Origin: Raskinella chloraquaticus (SeqCode)
Lineage (GTDB): Bacteria > Pseudomonadota > Alphaproteobacteria > Rhizobiales > UBA4765
DNA: 64,000 nucleotides
Assembly: GCA_002365175.1 (NCBI GenBank)
Contig: DEZK01000029.1
Location: 1-64,000 of the forward strand
Direction of reading: 5' to 3'
Shown: positions 24,597 to 34,086 of the stretch, one piece after another
Numbering within the stretch: position 1 is the first letter of the stretch
Layout: each line of letters opens with the position of its first letter
Position numbers and translations under genes: made by a program
Notes under the pieces: generated by a model
The model's database searches: none
Seen by the model: the letters and a program-made list of their open reading frames with translations, nothing else
What the model was told of the DNA's origin: nothing

Positions 24597-24739
24597 GAAT
24601 TCCTCAAGTGTCTGGCAGCGTTGGGCTTTACAATTCGCGCTCGCCGGATGCACGCTTGAGCGCTTCGCAGCAAGCGCGTACCAACAACCGCCGGCCGATC
24701 ATCCATGAACCTAACCGGAAAGTCCAAGGGGGCAAGGCA

Positions 24740-26440
24740 TTGAATAACAGGACTATTGACGGCACGCGCCACTCACTGAACCGGCAAAAGTTGATCGGGC
24801 AGTTCACGCCCAAGCTCGTTTCAGTATTTCGCGAGGGCTATCGCTGGGATGATCTGCGCGCCGACACGTTCGCCGGCTTGACGGTGGCGATTGTCGCCCT
24901 GCCGCTCGCCATGGCAATCGGTATCGCATCGGGCACGACGCCCGACCGTGCTCTGATCACGGCCATCATCGCCGGAGGCCTCATCTCGGCACTGGGCGGC
25001 TCGCGGGTGCAGATCGGCGGTCCGACGGCTGCCTTCATCGTCGTCGTTTTCAATGTCATCCAGACGCACGGCATCGATGGGCTTATCCTTGCCACCTTTA
25101 TCGCCGGCCTGATGCTGATATTGGTAGGCTTTCTGCGTCTAGCCGTTCTCATCAAATACATTCCCCATCCGGTGATCGTCGGCGTGACAGCGGGCATCGC
25201 CGTATCCATTTTTGTCTCGCAGATCCGCGAACTGCTCGGCGTCAACGTCAACATTCCCGGCGAATTCCTGGGCAAGATGGAAGTCCTTTGGGCCGCCCTC
25301 CCTCAGACGCGCCCGCAAACAGTGCTGGTTGCAGCGCTGTCACTGGCGCTGGTGCTGGGCATCAAACGCTACCTGCCGCGCCTGCCCAACATGTTGACAG
25401 CTGTTGTCATCGGCTCTCTGGCCGTCAGCATGCTCGGCCTTGACGCCGACACCATCGCTACCCGCTTCGGCGGAATTCCTTCGAGCTTTCCCTCGCCCGT
25501 TTTTCCATCGATCGATCTGCCCCGCATCATCGCTATCCTGCCAAGCGCTGGAACGATCGCCCTTCTCGCCGGTATCGAATCCCTGCTGTCGGCCGTCATC
25601 GCCGACGGGTTGACCGGGCGGCGCCACCGCTCCAATTGCGAATTGGTGGCGCAGGGCGTAGCCAATTGCGCCAGCGCCCTTTTTGGCGGCATCTGCGCCA
25701 CCGGCGCCATTGCGCGCACCGCCACCAACATCCGCGCCGGCGGGCGAACCCCGGTTGCCGGCATCGTGCATGCCGTCTTCCTGCTTTTGTTTATGCTGGT
25801 CGCATCGCCCCTGCTGTCCTACATTCCTCTGGCGACCCTCGCAGCCATCCTCTCCGTCGTTGCCTGGAACATTGCGGAAGTACATGCCATTGGTGACATC
25901 CTGCGCCATGCCCCGCACGGCGACAGGCTGGCGCTGGTGGCAACCTTTTTTCTTGCCGTGTTCACCGATATCACCCAGGCGATTGAAATCGGCATCATCA
26001 TCTCGGCGCTCTTCTTCATGCATCGTATGGCCGAGACTGTCGGCATCAGGCAGCATCGAGAAGACACCGTGCCGCCGGACCAAGAGCGATTTGATGCGGC
26101 GTTGACGAATAATGACTATGTCGTTTTTCGCATTCTCGGGCCTTTCTTTTTCGGTGCCGCCTCCAAAGTTATCCAGACGATGGAGGACACAGGCATCAGC
26201 CCCAGAGCCTATGTACTTGATTTCAGTGAGGTCCCGTTTGTCGATTCGACCGCTATGGCAGCCTTGACCGGGTTTGCCAGCAAGGCGCGCAAGAGCGGAT
26301 CACGGCTGATCATCGCCGGCGCCGCGCCGGCATTGAGCACCAAGCTGACAACCATGAACGGCGAGCTGAGTGGAATGGAACATGCAGCCTCCGTGGCAAG
26401 CGCTGTTGCCAGCCTCCACCGCGCCGCCAGCCAGGCTTAA
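24740..26440 (+). CDS. SulP family inorganic anion transporter with STAS domain
   Basis: A 566-aa membrane transporter of the SulP/SLC26 family (sulfate, bicarbonate or dicarboxylate). About 10-12 hydrophobic helices begin at DTFAGLTVAIVALPLAMAIG, the family hallmark; PTAAFIVVVFNVI and TGAIARTATNIRAGGRTPVAGI are further signatures. The C-terminal STAS domain (about 455-560) has VLDFSEVPFVDSTAMAAL with the conserved Asp/Ser region. No ATG precedes the first helix; TTG 24740 with a GGGGGCAAGG purine tract upstream is the best start (GTG 24608 is the longer alternative). Divergent from the AceE-like gene; its stop overlaps the convergent SDR by 4 nt. Confidence 0.88.
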   Translation: MNNRTIDGTRHSLNRQKLIGQFTPKLVSVFREGYRWDDLRADTFAGLTVAIVALPLAMAIGIASGTTPDRALITAIIAGGLISALGGSRVQIGGPTAAFIVVVFNVIQTHGIDGLILATFIAGLMLILVGFLRLAVLIKYIPHPVIVGVTAGIAVSIFVSQIRELLGVNVNIPGEFLGKMEVLWAALPQTRPQTVLVAALSLALVLGIKRYLPRLPNMLTAVVIGSLAVSMLGLDADTIATRFGGIPSSFPSPVFPSIDLPRIIAILPSAGTIALLAGIESLLSAVIADGLTGRRHRSNCELVAQGVANCASALFGGICATGAIARTATNIRAGGRTPVAGIVHAVFLLLFMLVASPLLSYIPLATLAAILSVVAWNIAEVHAIGDILRHAPHGDRLALVATFFLAVFTDITQAIEIGIIISALFFMHRMAETVGIRQHREDTVPPDQERFDAALTNNDYVVFRILGPFFFGAASKVIQTMEDTGISPRAYVLDFSEVPFVDSTAMAALTGFASKARKSGSRLIIAGAAPALSTKLTTMNGELSGMEHAASVASAVASLHRAASQA

Positions 26441-27234
26441 AACCCGTCATACCCTTCTACCGGCCCGACGAAGTGCCGGTATGTCTGTGCCACCAGCCAG
26501 CCGGCATCAACCGGCAGGGTATGCCCGGTGATGGCGGCTGACTGTTTTGACAACAGAAACAAAATCCCGTCGGCGATGTGCTCAGGCATCACCTGCATGT
26601 CGAGCGCATGCGCCCTGCGAATACGTTCACCATCACGCTCGCCCGTCTGGATCTTGGCCAGCAAGGGCGGCGTCATTGTGTAGGTCGGCGCCACCGCATT
26701 GACCCTGATGCGATGGGGACCGTATTCCACCGCCAGCAATTCGGTCAGGCCGCGTATCGCCACCTTGGACGGATTATAAGCCGGCAAAGGAAGAGGTTTG
26801 AAGGAATTGATCGAACCGACATTGACAACCGCCCCGCCACTGCCTGCCGCGATCATGCGCGGGCCGAGTGCGCGGATCATGATGTAGGTGCCACGGTAAT
26901 TGACCCGCCAGATTTCATCGTGGCGGTCCATGTCCGATAACCATGACACCTTGGGCGCTTCCAGAATTCCGGCGCAGTTGACAAGACCATAGGGTACGCC
27001 GCGCTGGGCGATGATGGCTGAAACGGCCGCCTCGACGCTGGCATCATCGCGGACATCAACCGGCTGGAAAGTGACCTGCTCTCCCTCCCTGGCAAGTTCA
27101 TCAACCGTCTGACGCCCGTGCGGCGTGTCGAGATCGGCCACCACAACGCGATAGCCTTCAGCCGACAGTTTTCTGACGGTTGCCAATCCGATACCGCTCG
27201 CTCCACCGGTCACCACCACCAATGCATCCTGCAC
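26437..27234 (-). CDS. SDR family NAD(P)-dependent oxidoreductase
   Basis: A 265-aa short-chain dehydrogenase. The cofactor motif is TGGASGIG near the N-terminus, the structural motif is NCAG, and the active site shows VNVGSINS plus YNPSK (Ser/Tyr/Lys). I choose GTG 27234 because AAGGAGA lies about 8 nt upstream and the fold begins right after it; a GTG at 27291 would add 19 unremarkable residues. The substrate cannot be told from sequence. Divergent from the UbiH-like gene. Confidence 0.88.
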   Translation of the reverse strand: MQDALVVVTGGASGIGLATVRKLSAEGYRVVVADLDTPHGRQTVDELAREGEQVTFQPVDVRDDASVEAAVSAIIAQRGVPYGLVNCAGILEAPKVSWLSDMDRHDEIWRVNYRGTYIMIRALGPRMIAAGSGGAVVNVGSINSFKPLPLPAYNPSKVAIRGLTELLAVEYGPHRIRVNAVAPTYTMTPPLLAKIQTGERDGERIRRAHALDMQVMPEHIADGILFLLSKQSAAITGHTLPVDAGWLVAQTYRHFVGPVEGYDGF

Positions 27235-27311
27235 CTGACCCGTCTCCTTGTGTTTGCCTGCGCCAACGCGGCACGTTGCGGGAACGCTCACTTCGTGGAA
27301 AACAGTAGCAC

Positions 27312-28589
27312 ATGGAGATTATTGGCAGGCAAGGGCAAAGCCCCGCGCCGACAAGCGAACCAAAGACCGACGATCACTTTGATTGTCTGGTGCTGGGCGG
27401 CGGCCCCACCGGCCTCGTTACCGCGTTGCTGCTGGCCCATCAGGGGTTGCGGGTTGCGGTGCTGCGCCCGGTGACCCGCGAGCCGGCGCAATTTGCCCGC
27501 ACGACCGCCTTGCTGACGTCATCGATCACCCTGGTTCGTCATCTGCGTATCTGGCCGGCCCTTGCCGATGCGGTTGCGCCGTTGAAAAAAATGCGCCTGA
27601 TCGATGATCGGGATCGCCTGATCAGAGCGCCAACGGTGACCTTTGATGCTGGCGAACTCGGTCTTGAGGAATTCGGCTTCAACATTCCGAATGCCGCACT
27701 CAATAGGGCGCTTGAAGCGGTTGCCGCTCAGACAGCCGGCCTCACGCTGATCGGAGGCGAAGCCACGGAGATTGCCAGCGACCGCGATAACGCGCACGTC
27801 CTTTGCGCCGATGGTCGCTCTCTTTCCGCAAATCTCGTCATCGGCGCCGATGGCCGGCAATCTATCGCCCGCAAGGCCAGCGCTATCGCGACCCGCTCCT
27901 GGCGCTATCCACAAACGGCATTGACGGTCAATCTTGCTCACAGCGTCGATCATCTTGGCATATCGAGCGAATTTCACACACGCTCAGGGCCTTTCACTCT
28001 GGTGCCCCTGCCAGGGCAGGCTTCAAGTCTCGTTGCCGTGGTATCGCCAGATGACGGTCAACGCCTGATGAGCCTTGAGCCGGATGTGCTCGCTCAGGAA
28101 CTCACGCGTCGCGCGCATCATCTGCTTGGCCCTCTGACGCTGACGTCAAAGCCGGCGGCCTTTCCTCTCAGCGGCCATGCGGTGACAGGCTTTGCCCGCG
28201 GGCGCATCGCGCTTGTAGGGGACGCCGCGCATGGCCTGCCGCCGATTGGCGCACAGGGCCTTAATCTCGGATTGCGCGATGCCGTGCATCTGGCCGACGC
28301 TGTTCTGGCCGGACGACGCCACTCCAGTGACGTTGCCCATCCTGCCGTTCTGTCCGCCTATAACCGCTCACGACGCGCCGATGTGTGGAGCCGCACCGCC
28401 GCCATCGATATCGTCAACCGCAGCCTGCTGGCTACGCTGCTGCCCTTTGACGCCGCGCGCAGCCTGATACTGTCAGCCGCGCGTGACATTCCCCTGCTGC
28501 GTCGCCAATTGATGCAGGCTGGCCTGCCACCACCTGCCTTCGAAGCAGCGATGCGGCGCCTTGGCATTCGCGCTGATGATGCGAGCTGA
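27312..28589 (+). CDS. UbiH/UbiF-type FAD-dependent hydroxylase
   Basis: A 425-aa class A flavoprotein monooxygenase of the UbiH/UbiF/Coq6 family, which hydroxylates the ring during ubiquinone synthesis. It has the ADP motif CLVLGGGPTGL, a DG-type motif (LVIGADGRQSIARK), and the C-terminal RIALVGDAAHGLPPIGAQGLNLGLRDAVHL, which is typical of ubiquinone hydroxylases. Which ring carbon it acts on is not decidable by eye. It is convergent with ntrC. Confidence 0.85.
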   Translation: MEIIGRQGQSPAPTSEPKTDDHFDCLVLGGGPTGLVTALLLAHQGLRVAVLRPVTREPAQFARTTALLTSSITLVRHLRIWPALADAVAPLKKMRLIDDRDRLIRAPTVTFDAGELGLEEFGFNIPNAALNRALEAVAAQTAGLTLIGGEATEIASDRDNAHVLCADGRSLSANLVIGADGRQSIARKASAIATRSWRYPQTALTVNLAHSVDHLGISSEFHTRSGPFTLVPLPGQASSLVAVVSPDDGQRLMSLEPDVLAQELTRRAHHLLGPLTLTSKPAAFPLSGHAVTGFARGRIALVGDAAHGLPPIGAQGLNLGLRDAVHLADAVLAGRRHSSDVAHPAVLSAYNRSRRADVWSRTAAIDIVNRSLLATLLPFDAARSLILSAARDIPLLRRQLMQAGLPPPAFEAAMRRLGIRADDAS

Positions 28590-28596
28590 CCAGTTG

Positions 28597-28613
28597 CCGC
28601 GCTAAAGGCGCGG
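28597..28613. terminator. GC hairpin between convergent ubiH-like gene and ntrC
   Basis: CCGCGC-TAAAG-GCGCGG forms a perfect 6-bp GC stem with a 5-nt loop in the 12-bp gap between the convergent genes, overlapping the ntrC stop codon. There is no T-run on either side, so it may be a weak bidirectional terminator or mRNA-end stabiliser. Confidence 0.35.
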
Positions 28614-30050
28614 GCTGCGCGACACGTGCAGGTCAAGGTCGCGGATTTTCTTGCGCAACGTATTGCGGTTGAGACCCAGCATCTCGGCAGCCTTGATCTG
28701 GTTGCCGCGCGTCGCTTCGAGCGAAGCGGCGATCAACGGATATTCAAGGTCACGCAGGATGCGATGATAAAGACCGGGCGGCGGTAATTTATCACCAAAC
28801 CCCACAAAGTAATTTGTCAGATATCGCTCGATGGCCGTCGACAGCGTCTCATCACTCTCACTGATGAGATCGCCAGCGCCAATGACGGTCGGCTGAGCCA
28901 GTTCCTGATCAATCAGCGCCGTCGTCACCACATCCTGCGGGTAGAGCGCGGTCAGGCGCCGGATCAGGTTTTCAAGTTCGCGCACATTGCCAGGCCAGCG
29001 GAAGCGCTTCATCCGCTCCAGAGCGGCAGCCTCGATGTCCTTGCGCGGCAATCCTTCCTCGGCGGCACGCGCAAAGAAATGACGCACCAGATCGGGAATG
29101 TCTTCCACCCTTTCGCGCAACGGCGGAATTCGGATGGGGACAACATTGAGCCGGAAGAACAGATCCTCGCGAAACAATCCCTGATTGATCAACTGACGCA
29201 GATCCTTGTTGGTCGCAGCGACGATCCGCACATCCGATTTGATCGGCGTGCGCCCGCCCACGCTGGTGTATTCGCCCTGCTGGAGGACGCGCAATAACCG
29301 GGTCTGAGCCTCCATCGGCATGTCGCCGATCTCATCAAGGAACAGCGTGCCACGCTCTGCTTGTTCAAAGCGACCCACCGAGCGCGCCTGCGCCCCGGTA
29401 AATGACCCCTTTTCATGCCCGAAAAGTTCCGATTCAATGAGATCACGCGGAATGGCAGCCATGTTGATGGCAATGAACGGGCCATTGCGTCGCTTGCCGT
29501 AATCATGAAGCGCGCGTGCCACCAGCTCCTTGCCGGTGCCCGATTCTCCGCTGATCATCACCGTCAGATCGGTTTGCATGAGGCGCGCAAGAATGCGGTA
29601 GATTTCCTGCATCGCCGGTGAACGGCCAATCAGCGGCAGCCGCTCGACATCCTCGTCAATTTCGGGCTTGCCCGCCTCGCGCCGCGGTTCGGCCAGGGCT
29701 CTGCCAACGATGCTGATCAATTCCTTCAGATCGAACGGTTTGGGCAGATATTCATAAGCGCCTTTTTCCGACGCACGGATCGCTGTCATGAAAGTATTCT
29801 GGGCGCTCATGACAATGACCGGCAATTCGGGGCGCAGCCGACGAATACGTGGCAGGATTTCAAACAGATTGTCATCTGGCATGACGACATCCGAAATCAC
29901 CAGATCACCATCGCCATTCGAAACCCAGCGCCATAATGTTGCGGCGTTCGACGTCAGGCGCACATCATGCCCTGCCCGCGACAGCGCCTGGTTGAGCACC
30001 ATGCGGATTGCCGCATCATCATCGGCTACCAGAATACATCCGCGCGACAT
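28602..30050 (-). CDS. ntrC: Nitrogen regulation response regulator NtrC (sigma-54 activator)
   Basis: A 482-aa enhancer-binding protein. The receiver domain carries the phospho-acceptor Asp54 in [11 protein letters not shown]; the central AAA+ domain has Walker A GESGTGKE and the sigma-54 loop in the GSFTGA variant; the C-terminal Fis-type helix-turn-helix is [21 protein letters not shown]. When phosphorylated by NtrB it activates nitrogen-limitation genes. Start ATG 30050 ([12 protein letters not shown]) lies 4 nt after the ntrB stop; the longer frame is inside ntrB. Confidence 0.96.
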   Translation of the reverse strand: MSRGCILVADDDAAIRMVLNQALSRAGHDVRLTSNAATLWRWVSNGDGDLVISDVVMPDDNLFEILPRIRRLRPELPVIVMSAQNTFMTAIRASEKGAYEYLPKPFDLKELISIVGRALAEPRREAGKPEIDEDVERLPLIGRSPAMQEIYRILARLMQTDLTVMISGESGTGKELVARALHDYGKRRNGPFIAINMAAIPRDLIESELFGHEKGSFTGAQARSVGRFEQAERGTLFLDEIGDMPMEAQTRLLRVLQQGEYTSVGGRTPIKSDVRIVAATNKDLRQLINQGLFREDLFFRLNVVPIRIPPLRERVEDIPDLVRHFFARAAEEGLPRKDIEAAALERMKRFRWPGNVRELENLIRRLTALYPQDVVTTALIDQELAQPTVIGAGDLISESDETLSTAIERYLTNYFVGFGDKLPPPGLYHRILRDLEYPLIAASLEATRGNQIKAAEMLGLNRNTLRKKIRDLDLHVSRSPRL

Positions 30051-30054
30051 GTGT

Positions 30055-31185
30055 TTATCCCTTGATTTCAGGAGCGGAACGACGAAATTTCGGCAACAGC
30101 ACGCGAAACGTTGTGCGTGACGCCTGCGGATCAAGTTCGATCACGCCACCATGCGAGCCGATGATCTTGGCAACCAGCGCCAGCCCCAGCCCGGAGCCGG
30201 AGACCTTGGTCGTGACGAAGGGATCAAACAGACATCCCCGCATATCTTCAGCCACGCCCGGGCCGTTATCGCGTACACAAAATTCAAGCGGCAGGCTGAC
30301 GCGCTCGCTCGATCCGGGAAGCGTCAGCCGCACACCCTGCCGGAAGGCTGATGACAACGTGATTTCCGGATCCTTGACGTCGCGCACCGCTTCGGCAGCG
30401 TTCTTCACGAGATTAAGAAAGACCTGCACCAGCTGATCGCGATTGCCCATGACAGATGGCAGCGACGGATCGTAATCCTCGACAAAACGCACACCTTTGG
30501 CAAAGCCCGATTGGGCAATGCGTTTGACATGCTCCAGCACCATATGGACGTTGACCTGTTCTCGTTCGATCGGTCGCTCGTCGGAGAAGACTTCCATGCG
30601 CTCGACCAGCCGGACGATACGATCCGCTTCCTCGGTGATGAGCGTGGTCAGGCTGCGGTCATCGCCTGAAACAGCCGTCTCGAGCAGTTGCGCGGCACCG
30701 CGAATGCCCGACAGAGGGTTTTTGATTTCATGCGCCAGCATGGCGGCGAGCCCCGTCACCGACCGCGCCGCGCCGCGATGCGATAACTGCCGGTCGATTT
30801 TTTCGGCAATTCCCCGCTCCTGCAACATGACGACAACATGATCGGGCGGCACAGCCAGCGGCGCTGCGTAGATATCGACGATCCGCCCCGCTCCCAGGCG
30901 CGGGCTGCCGATGTCGACGCGATATTCGTTGACCGGAGCGTGGCGCTGCCGTGCCTGCTCGACAAGTGACAACAACGGACTGCCGAAGGGAGCGATGTCA
31001 TCGAGCGTCTGGCGGCGCAGCAGCGACAATGACGTCTGCAGAAAGCTTTGCGCCGCATCATTGGCCGTCACGATCAACGCTTGCGGGTCAATCAGCAGAA
31101 CGGGATGCGGCAACGCATTGAGGATAGCATCGTCAAACGATACGAATGGAAAGGATACCAATTCACTGCTCGTCTGCGGTATCAT
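30055..31185 (-). CDS. ntrB: Nitrogen regulation sensor histidine kinase NtrB
   Basis: A 376-aa soluble histidine kinase with an N-terminal PAS-like domain, the H-box [20 protein letters not shown], an N-box [11 protein letters not shown], and G1/G2 boxes ([25 protein letters not shown]). It phosphorylates NtrC in response to PII signalling. The gene overlaps dusB by 4 nt (ATGA) and precedes ntrC, the standard alphaproteobacterial dusB(nifR3)-ntrB-ntrC order. Confidence 0.95.
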   Translation of the reverse strand: MIPQTSSELVSFPFVSFDDAILNALPHPVLLIDPQALIVTANDAAQSFLQTSLSLLRRQTLDDIAPFGSPLLSLVEQARQRHAPVNEYRVDIGSPRLGAGRIVDIYAAPLAVPPDHVVVMLQERGIAEKIDRQLSHRGAARSVTGLAAMLAHEIKNPLSGIRGAAQLLETAVSGDDRSLTTLITEEADRIVRLVERMEVFSDERPIEREQVNVHMVLEHVKRIAQSGFAKGVRFVEDYDPSLPSVMGNRDQLVQVFLNLVKNAAEAVRDVKDPEITLSSAFRQGVRLTLPGSSERVSLPLEFCVRDNGPGVAEDMRGCLFDPFVTTKVSGSGLGLALVAKIIGSHGGVIELDPQASRTTFRVLLPKFRRSAPEIKG

Positions 31186-32198
31186 GCAGCCCTCCTCTGT
31201 GGCGGGCTGTCAAACAGATCGTCGATGGCCTGCTGAACGCCGGCAGGGTCATCTGCGGACAATAATCGCTGCCGCACATCGCCCGCGATGTCATCGCGAT
31301 GGAACAGCCGGTTCACATAAGCGGCAAGATGCTTGCGCACGATCCGCCGCCCCAGCACCGTGCCATGGTGCGCGAGACTGTCATCATAATGGGCACGCAT
31401 GATCAACCTGATCTCGTTTGCTGTCGGTTGCACGCCTGGACCCTCTATGCCCGCCAGGCTTTGGGCGATGTTGCCAACCAGCCAGGGCTGACCGATCGAT
31501 GCGCGCCCGATCATCACGCCATCGGCTTTGCTCAACGCCAACGCGTTCTGCGCGCTGGCCACATCGCTGACGTCACCATTGACGATGACAGGAACCGATA
31601 CTGCGGCTTTGACCGCGCCGACCGCCAGCCAATCCGCCTGGCCCTGATAGAACTGCGCTCGCGTACGCCCATGAACGGTCAGGGCGGCAGCGCCTGCCTC
31701 GGCGGCGCGCCTGGCAATGAGCGGCGCATTGCGCGATGCGTCATCCCACCCCAGCCGCATCTTGACGGTGACGGGTATGGCGACTGCAGCAATCACCGCT
31801 TCCAGCAGGCGCAGTGCCTGGTCAGGCTCGCGCATGAGCGCCGCGCCCGCCCATCCATTGATCACGCGTTTTGCCGGGCAGCCCATATTGATATCGATGA
31901 TGTCGGCACCCTCGCCTTCCGCCAGACGCGCCGCGCCCGCCAGGCTTGTCGCGTCGCACCCCGCGAGTTGAATGATTTTTATTCCAGCGCCGCTTGCCGC
32001 AATCTTGCGCCGCACGGCCGCTGTCTGCTGGAGCATCTCCCCACTCGCCACCATTTCCGCGACGACCGCCGATGCGCCAAACCGCATGGCGAGTTTGCGG
32101 AACGGCGCGTCAGTGACGCCAGCCATCGGCGCCAGCAGCACCCGGCCTGCCAATGCGATCCCACCAATTTTCAGCTTTGTGTCAGACAAACGCACCAT
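31182..32198 (-). CDS. dusB: tRNA-dihydrouridine synthase B (NifR3)
   Basis: A 338-aa FMN enzyme that reduces specific uridines in tRNA. The TIM-barrel start is [17 protein letters not shown], the catalytic Cys lies in NMGCPAKRV, and [13 protein letters not shown] plus NGDVSD are family motifs. First gene of dusB-ntrB-ntrC; divergent from ispDF across 118 bp of AT-rich promoter sequence. Confidence 0.95.
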   Translation of the reverse strand: MVRLSDTKLKIGGIALAGRVLLAPMAGVTDAPFRKLAMRFGASAVVAEMVASGEMLQQTAAVRRKIAASGAGIKIIQLAGCDATSLAGAARLAEGEGADIIDINMGCPAKRVINGWAGAALMREPDQALRLLEAVIAAVAIPVTVKMRLGWDDASRNAPLIARRAAEAGAAALTVHGRTRAQFYQGQADWLAVGAVKAAVSVPVIVNGDVSDVASAQNALALSKADGVMIGRASIGQPWLVGNIAQSLAGIEGPGVQPTANEIRLIMRAHYDDSLAHHGTVLGRRIVRKHLAAYVNRLFHRDDIAGDVRQRLLSADDPAGVQQAIDDLFDSPPQRRAA

Positions 32199-32316
32199 CG
32201 ACTGCTTAATTATTAATCATATCATCTACTGCCCAGACCTTAGCCATATCCCTTTTGCGCTGCAACATCATTTTAATCGTGATACGACAGCCCGTTTTTG
32301 TCTGTCGGGGTCCTTC

Positions 32317-33549
32317 ATGAATGAGTCTTCTGCACAAGGCGCAAATGCGGCTCTGGTTGTCGCGGCCGGGCGTGGTGTCAGAGCCGGCGGTGGCCTGCCC
32401 AAGCAGTATCGCACCGTGGGTGGCCAGCCGATCTTGCGGCGCACCATCGAAAACTTGCTGAATATGCCTTTTTTTGCACGCGTTTTATGCGTCATTCATC
32501 CCGATGATGCCGCTTTATACGCGATGGCGATCGACGGCCTGAGTGGAGCGGAGCGGCTGCTCCCGCCCGTTACAGGCGGCGCCAGCAGGCAGGCATCGGT
32601 CAAGGCGGGTGTCGAGGAACTGGCAAGACTAGAATTCAAGCGGATCGTAGTCCATGACGCGGTGCGTCCCTTTGCCACTGCGACCTTGTTCGAGCGGGTT
32701 ATTGAGGCCTTGGCAGGAGCGCCGGGGGCGATCGCCGCGCTGCCGGTGAATGACACATTGAAGCGCGGGTCAACCGGTCACATGATCACTGATACTATTG
32801 ACCGCGCCGGATTGTTTGCCGCCCAGACACCCCAGGCCTTCCGTACCGATGCCTTGCTTGCGGCTCATCGTCTGGCAGCAACAGCCCAGCGCGAGGATTT
32901 TACCGACGACGCTTCGCTTCTCGAGTGGCAGGATCAGCCCGTCGCTCTGGTGGATGGTGAGGTTGATAATTTCAAGATAACCGCGCCCGCTGATTTTGCC
33001 CGCGCCGAGCGCCTGCTGTCGGCCCATGAGCGGCAGATCATCCGCACCGGCCTTGGCTATGATGTCCACGCCTTCACCGACGGTGATCACGTGACGATTG
33101 GCGGCATCAAAATTTCTCATAATCGCGGTGTTCTTGCCCATTCCGATGGTGATGTCGTCCTCCATGCCCTGACCGATGCCATACTGGGGGCTTTATGTGA
33201 TGGTGATATCGGTCGCCATTTCCCACCATCCGATGAACGGTGGCGCAACGCACCCTCTGATCAGTTTCTTGCTTTTGCCGCCGCAAGAGTGCGCGAGAAA
33301 GGCGGTTTACTCATCAATCTGGACGCCACTTTGATCGCCGAAGCCCCGCGTGTCGGCCCGCATCGCGAGGCGATCCGTCGCAAGATCGCCGAGGCGGCGA
33401 TGCTCCCGGTCAACGCCGTCTCGATCAAGGCGACCACCTCGGAACAGCTTGGTTTTGTCGGCCGACGCGAAGGTCTGGCCGCCATGGCGCTCGCGACCAT
33501 TTCGCTGCCGGCCTCGGCGCCGAACGGCAATGACGCGGGCGATGAGTGA
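32317..33549 (+). CDS. ispDF: Bifunctional IspD/IspF (MEP cytidylyltransferase / MECDP synthase)
   Basis: A 410-aa fusion for steps three and five of the MEP isoprenoid pathway. IspD occupies about 1-235 ([16 protein letters not shown] nucleotide loop, HDAVRPF, TPQAFR); IspF runs from about 243 ([11 protein letters not shown] with metal-binding Asp/His, [26 protein letters not shown]). Such fusions are typical of alpha- and some epsilonproteobacteria. ATG 32317 has a GGGG tract about 7 nt upstream; the open frame further upstream is antisense to dusB and not real. Followed by cinA with overlap. Confidence 0.96.
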   Translation: MNESSAQGANAALVVAAGRGVRAGGGLPKQYRTVGGQPILRRTIENLLNMPFFARVLCVIHPDDAALYAMAIDGLSGAERLLPPVTGGASRQASVKAGVEELARLEFKRIVVHDAVRPFATATLFERVIEALAGAPGAIAALPVNDTLKRGSTGHMITDTIDRAGLFAAQTPQAFRTDALLAAHRLAATAQREDFTDDASLLEWQDQPVALVDGEVDNFKITAPADFARAERLLSAHERQIIRTGLGYDVHAFTDGDHVTIGGIKISHNRGVLAHSDGDVVLHALTDAILGALCDGDIGRHFPPSDERWRNAPSDQFLAFAAARVREKGGLLINLDATLIAEAPRVGPHREAIRRKIAEAAMLPVNAVSIKATTSEQLGFVGRREGLAAMALATISLPASAPNGNDAGDE

Positions 33550-34039
33550 GGCCATGGACACAAATGAAGATATCGCTTCGCAGGTGATCACCCTTTGCCG
33601 GGCACAAAACATCAGGATCGCAACGGCTGAATCATGTACAGGCGGTCTCATCAGCGCCGCCCTTACCGCAATCCCGGGCTCATCCGACGTCCTCGACTGC
33701 GGCTTCGTCACCTATTCCAACCTGGCAAAAATGGCCATGCTCGGTGTTTCTGAAACCGCTCTCGCGCGTCATGGCGCGGTCAGCGAGGAAGTCGCGCGCG
33801 CCATGGCCGAGGGGGCGCTGGCGCGCTCGCCTGCATCCCTCGCCGTTGCCGTCACCGGCATTGCCGGGCCTAATGGCGGTTCGGCAGAAAAGCCGGTCGG
33901 ACGGGTGCATGTTGCCGTTGCGCGCCATGGCAGGCCAACCATCCATGAGCGGCTCGACCTTGGCGATCTGGGTCGCTCAGCGGTGCGCGAGCGGACCGTC
34001 AACCGCGCCCTGGAATTGCTCAGAAACGCCGTTGCTTAG
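33542..34039 (+). CDS. CinA C-terminal domain nicotinamide-nucleotide amidase
   Basis: A 165-aa single-domain CinA/PncC-type protein that deamidates nicotinamide mononucleotide. Family motifs are [19 protein letters not shown] (with the catalytic Ser region), [14 protein letters not shown] and [19 protein letters not shown]. The N-terminal COG1058 domain of full-length CinA is absent, as is common. The start is ATG 33542 (8-nt overlap with ispDF) or ATG 33554. Same operon as ispDF. Confidence 0.93.
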   Translation: MSEAMDTNEDIASQVITLCRAQNIRIATAESCTGGLISAALTAIPGSSDVLDCGFVTYSNLAKMAMLGVSETALARHGAVSEEVARAMAEGALARSPASLAVAVTGIAGPNGGSAEKPVGRVHVAVARHGRPTIHERLDLGDLGRSAVRERTVNRALELLRNAVA

Positions 34040-34044
34040 AAAAT

Positions 34045-34071
34045 GCCGCGAAAAAGAGGAAAGCGGCTTTT
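34045..34071 (+). terminator. Candidate intrinsic terminator after cinA
   Basis: GCCGC, a 13-nt purine-rich loop, GCGGC, then TTTT. An alternative 7-bp pairing GCGAAAA/TTTTCGC overlaps it. It lies 5 nt after the cinA stop and before the convergent spermidine-synthase-like gene. The stem is short, so the call is moderate. Confidence 0.45.
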
Positions 34072-34086
34072 CGCTAACAGCATGCG

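Noticed and set aside
25340..26083. A 247-codon open frame antisense to the SulP transporter
   Set aside because: Lies within the coding region of a recognised SulP protein and has a composition typical of an antisense shadow.
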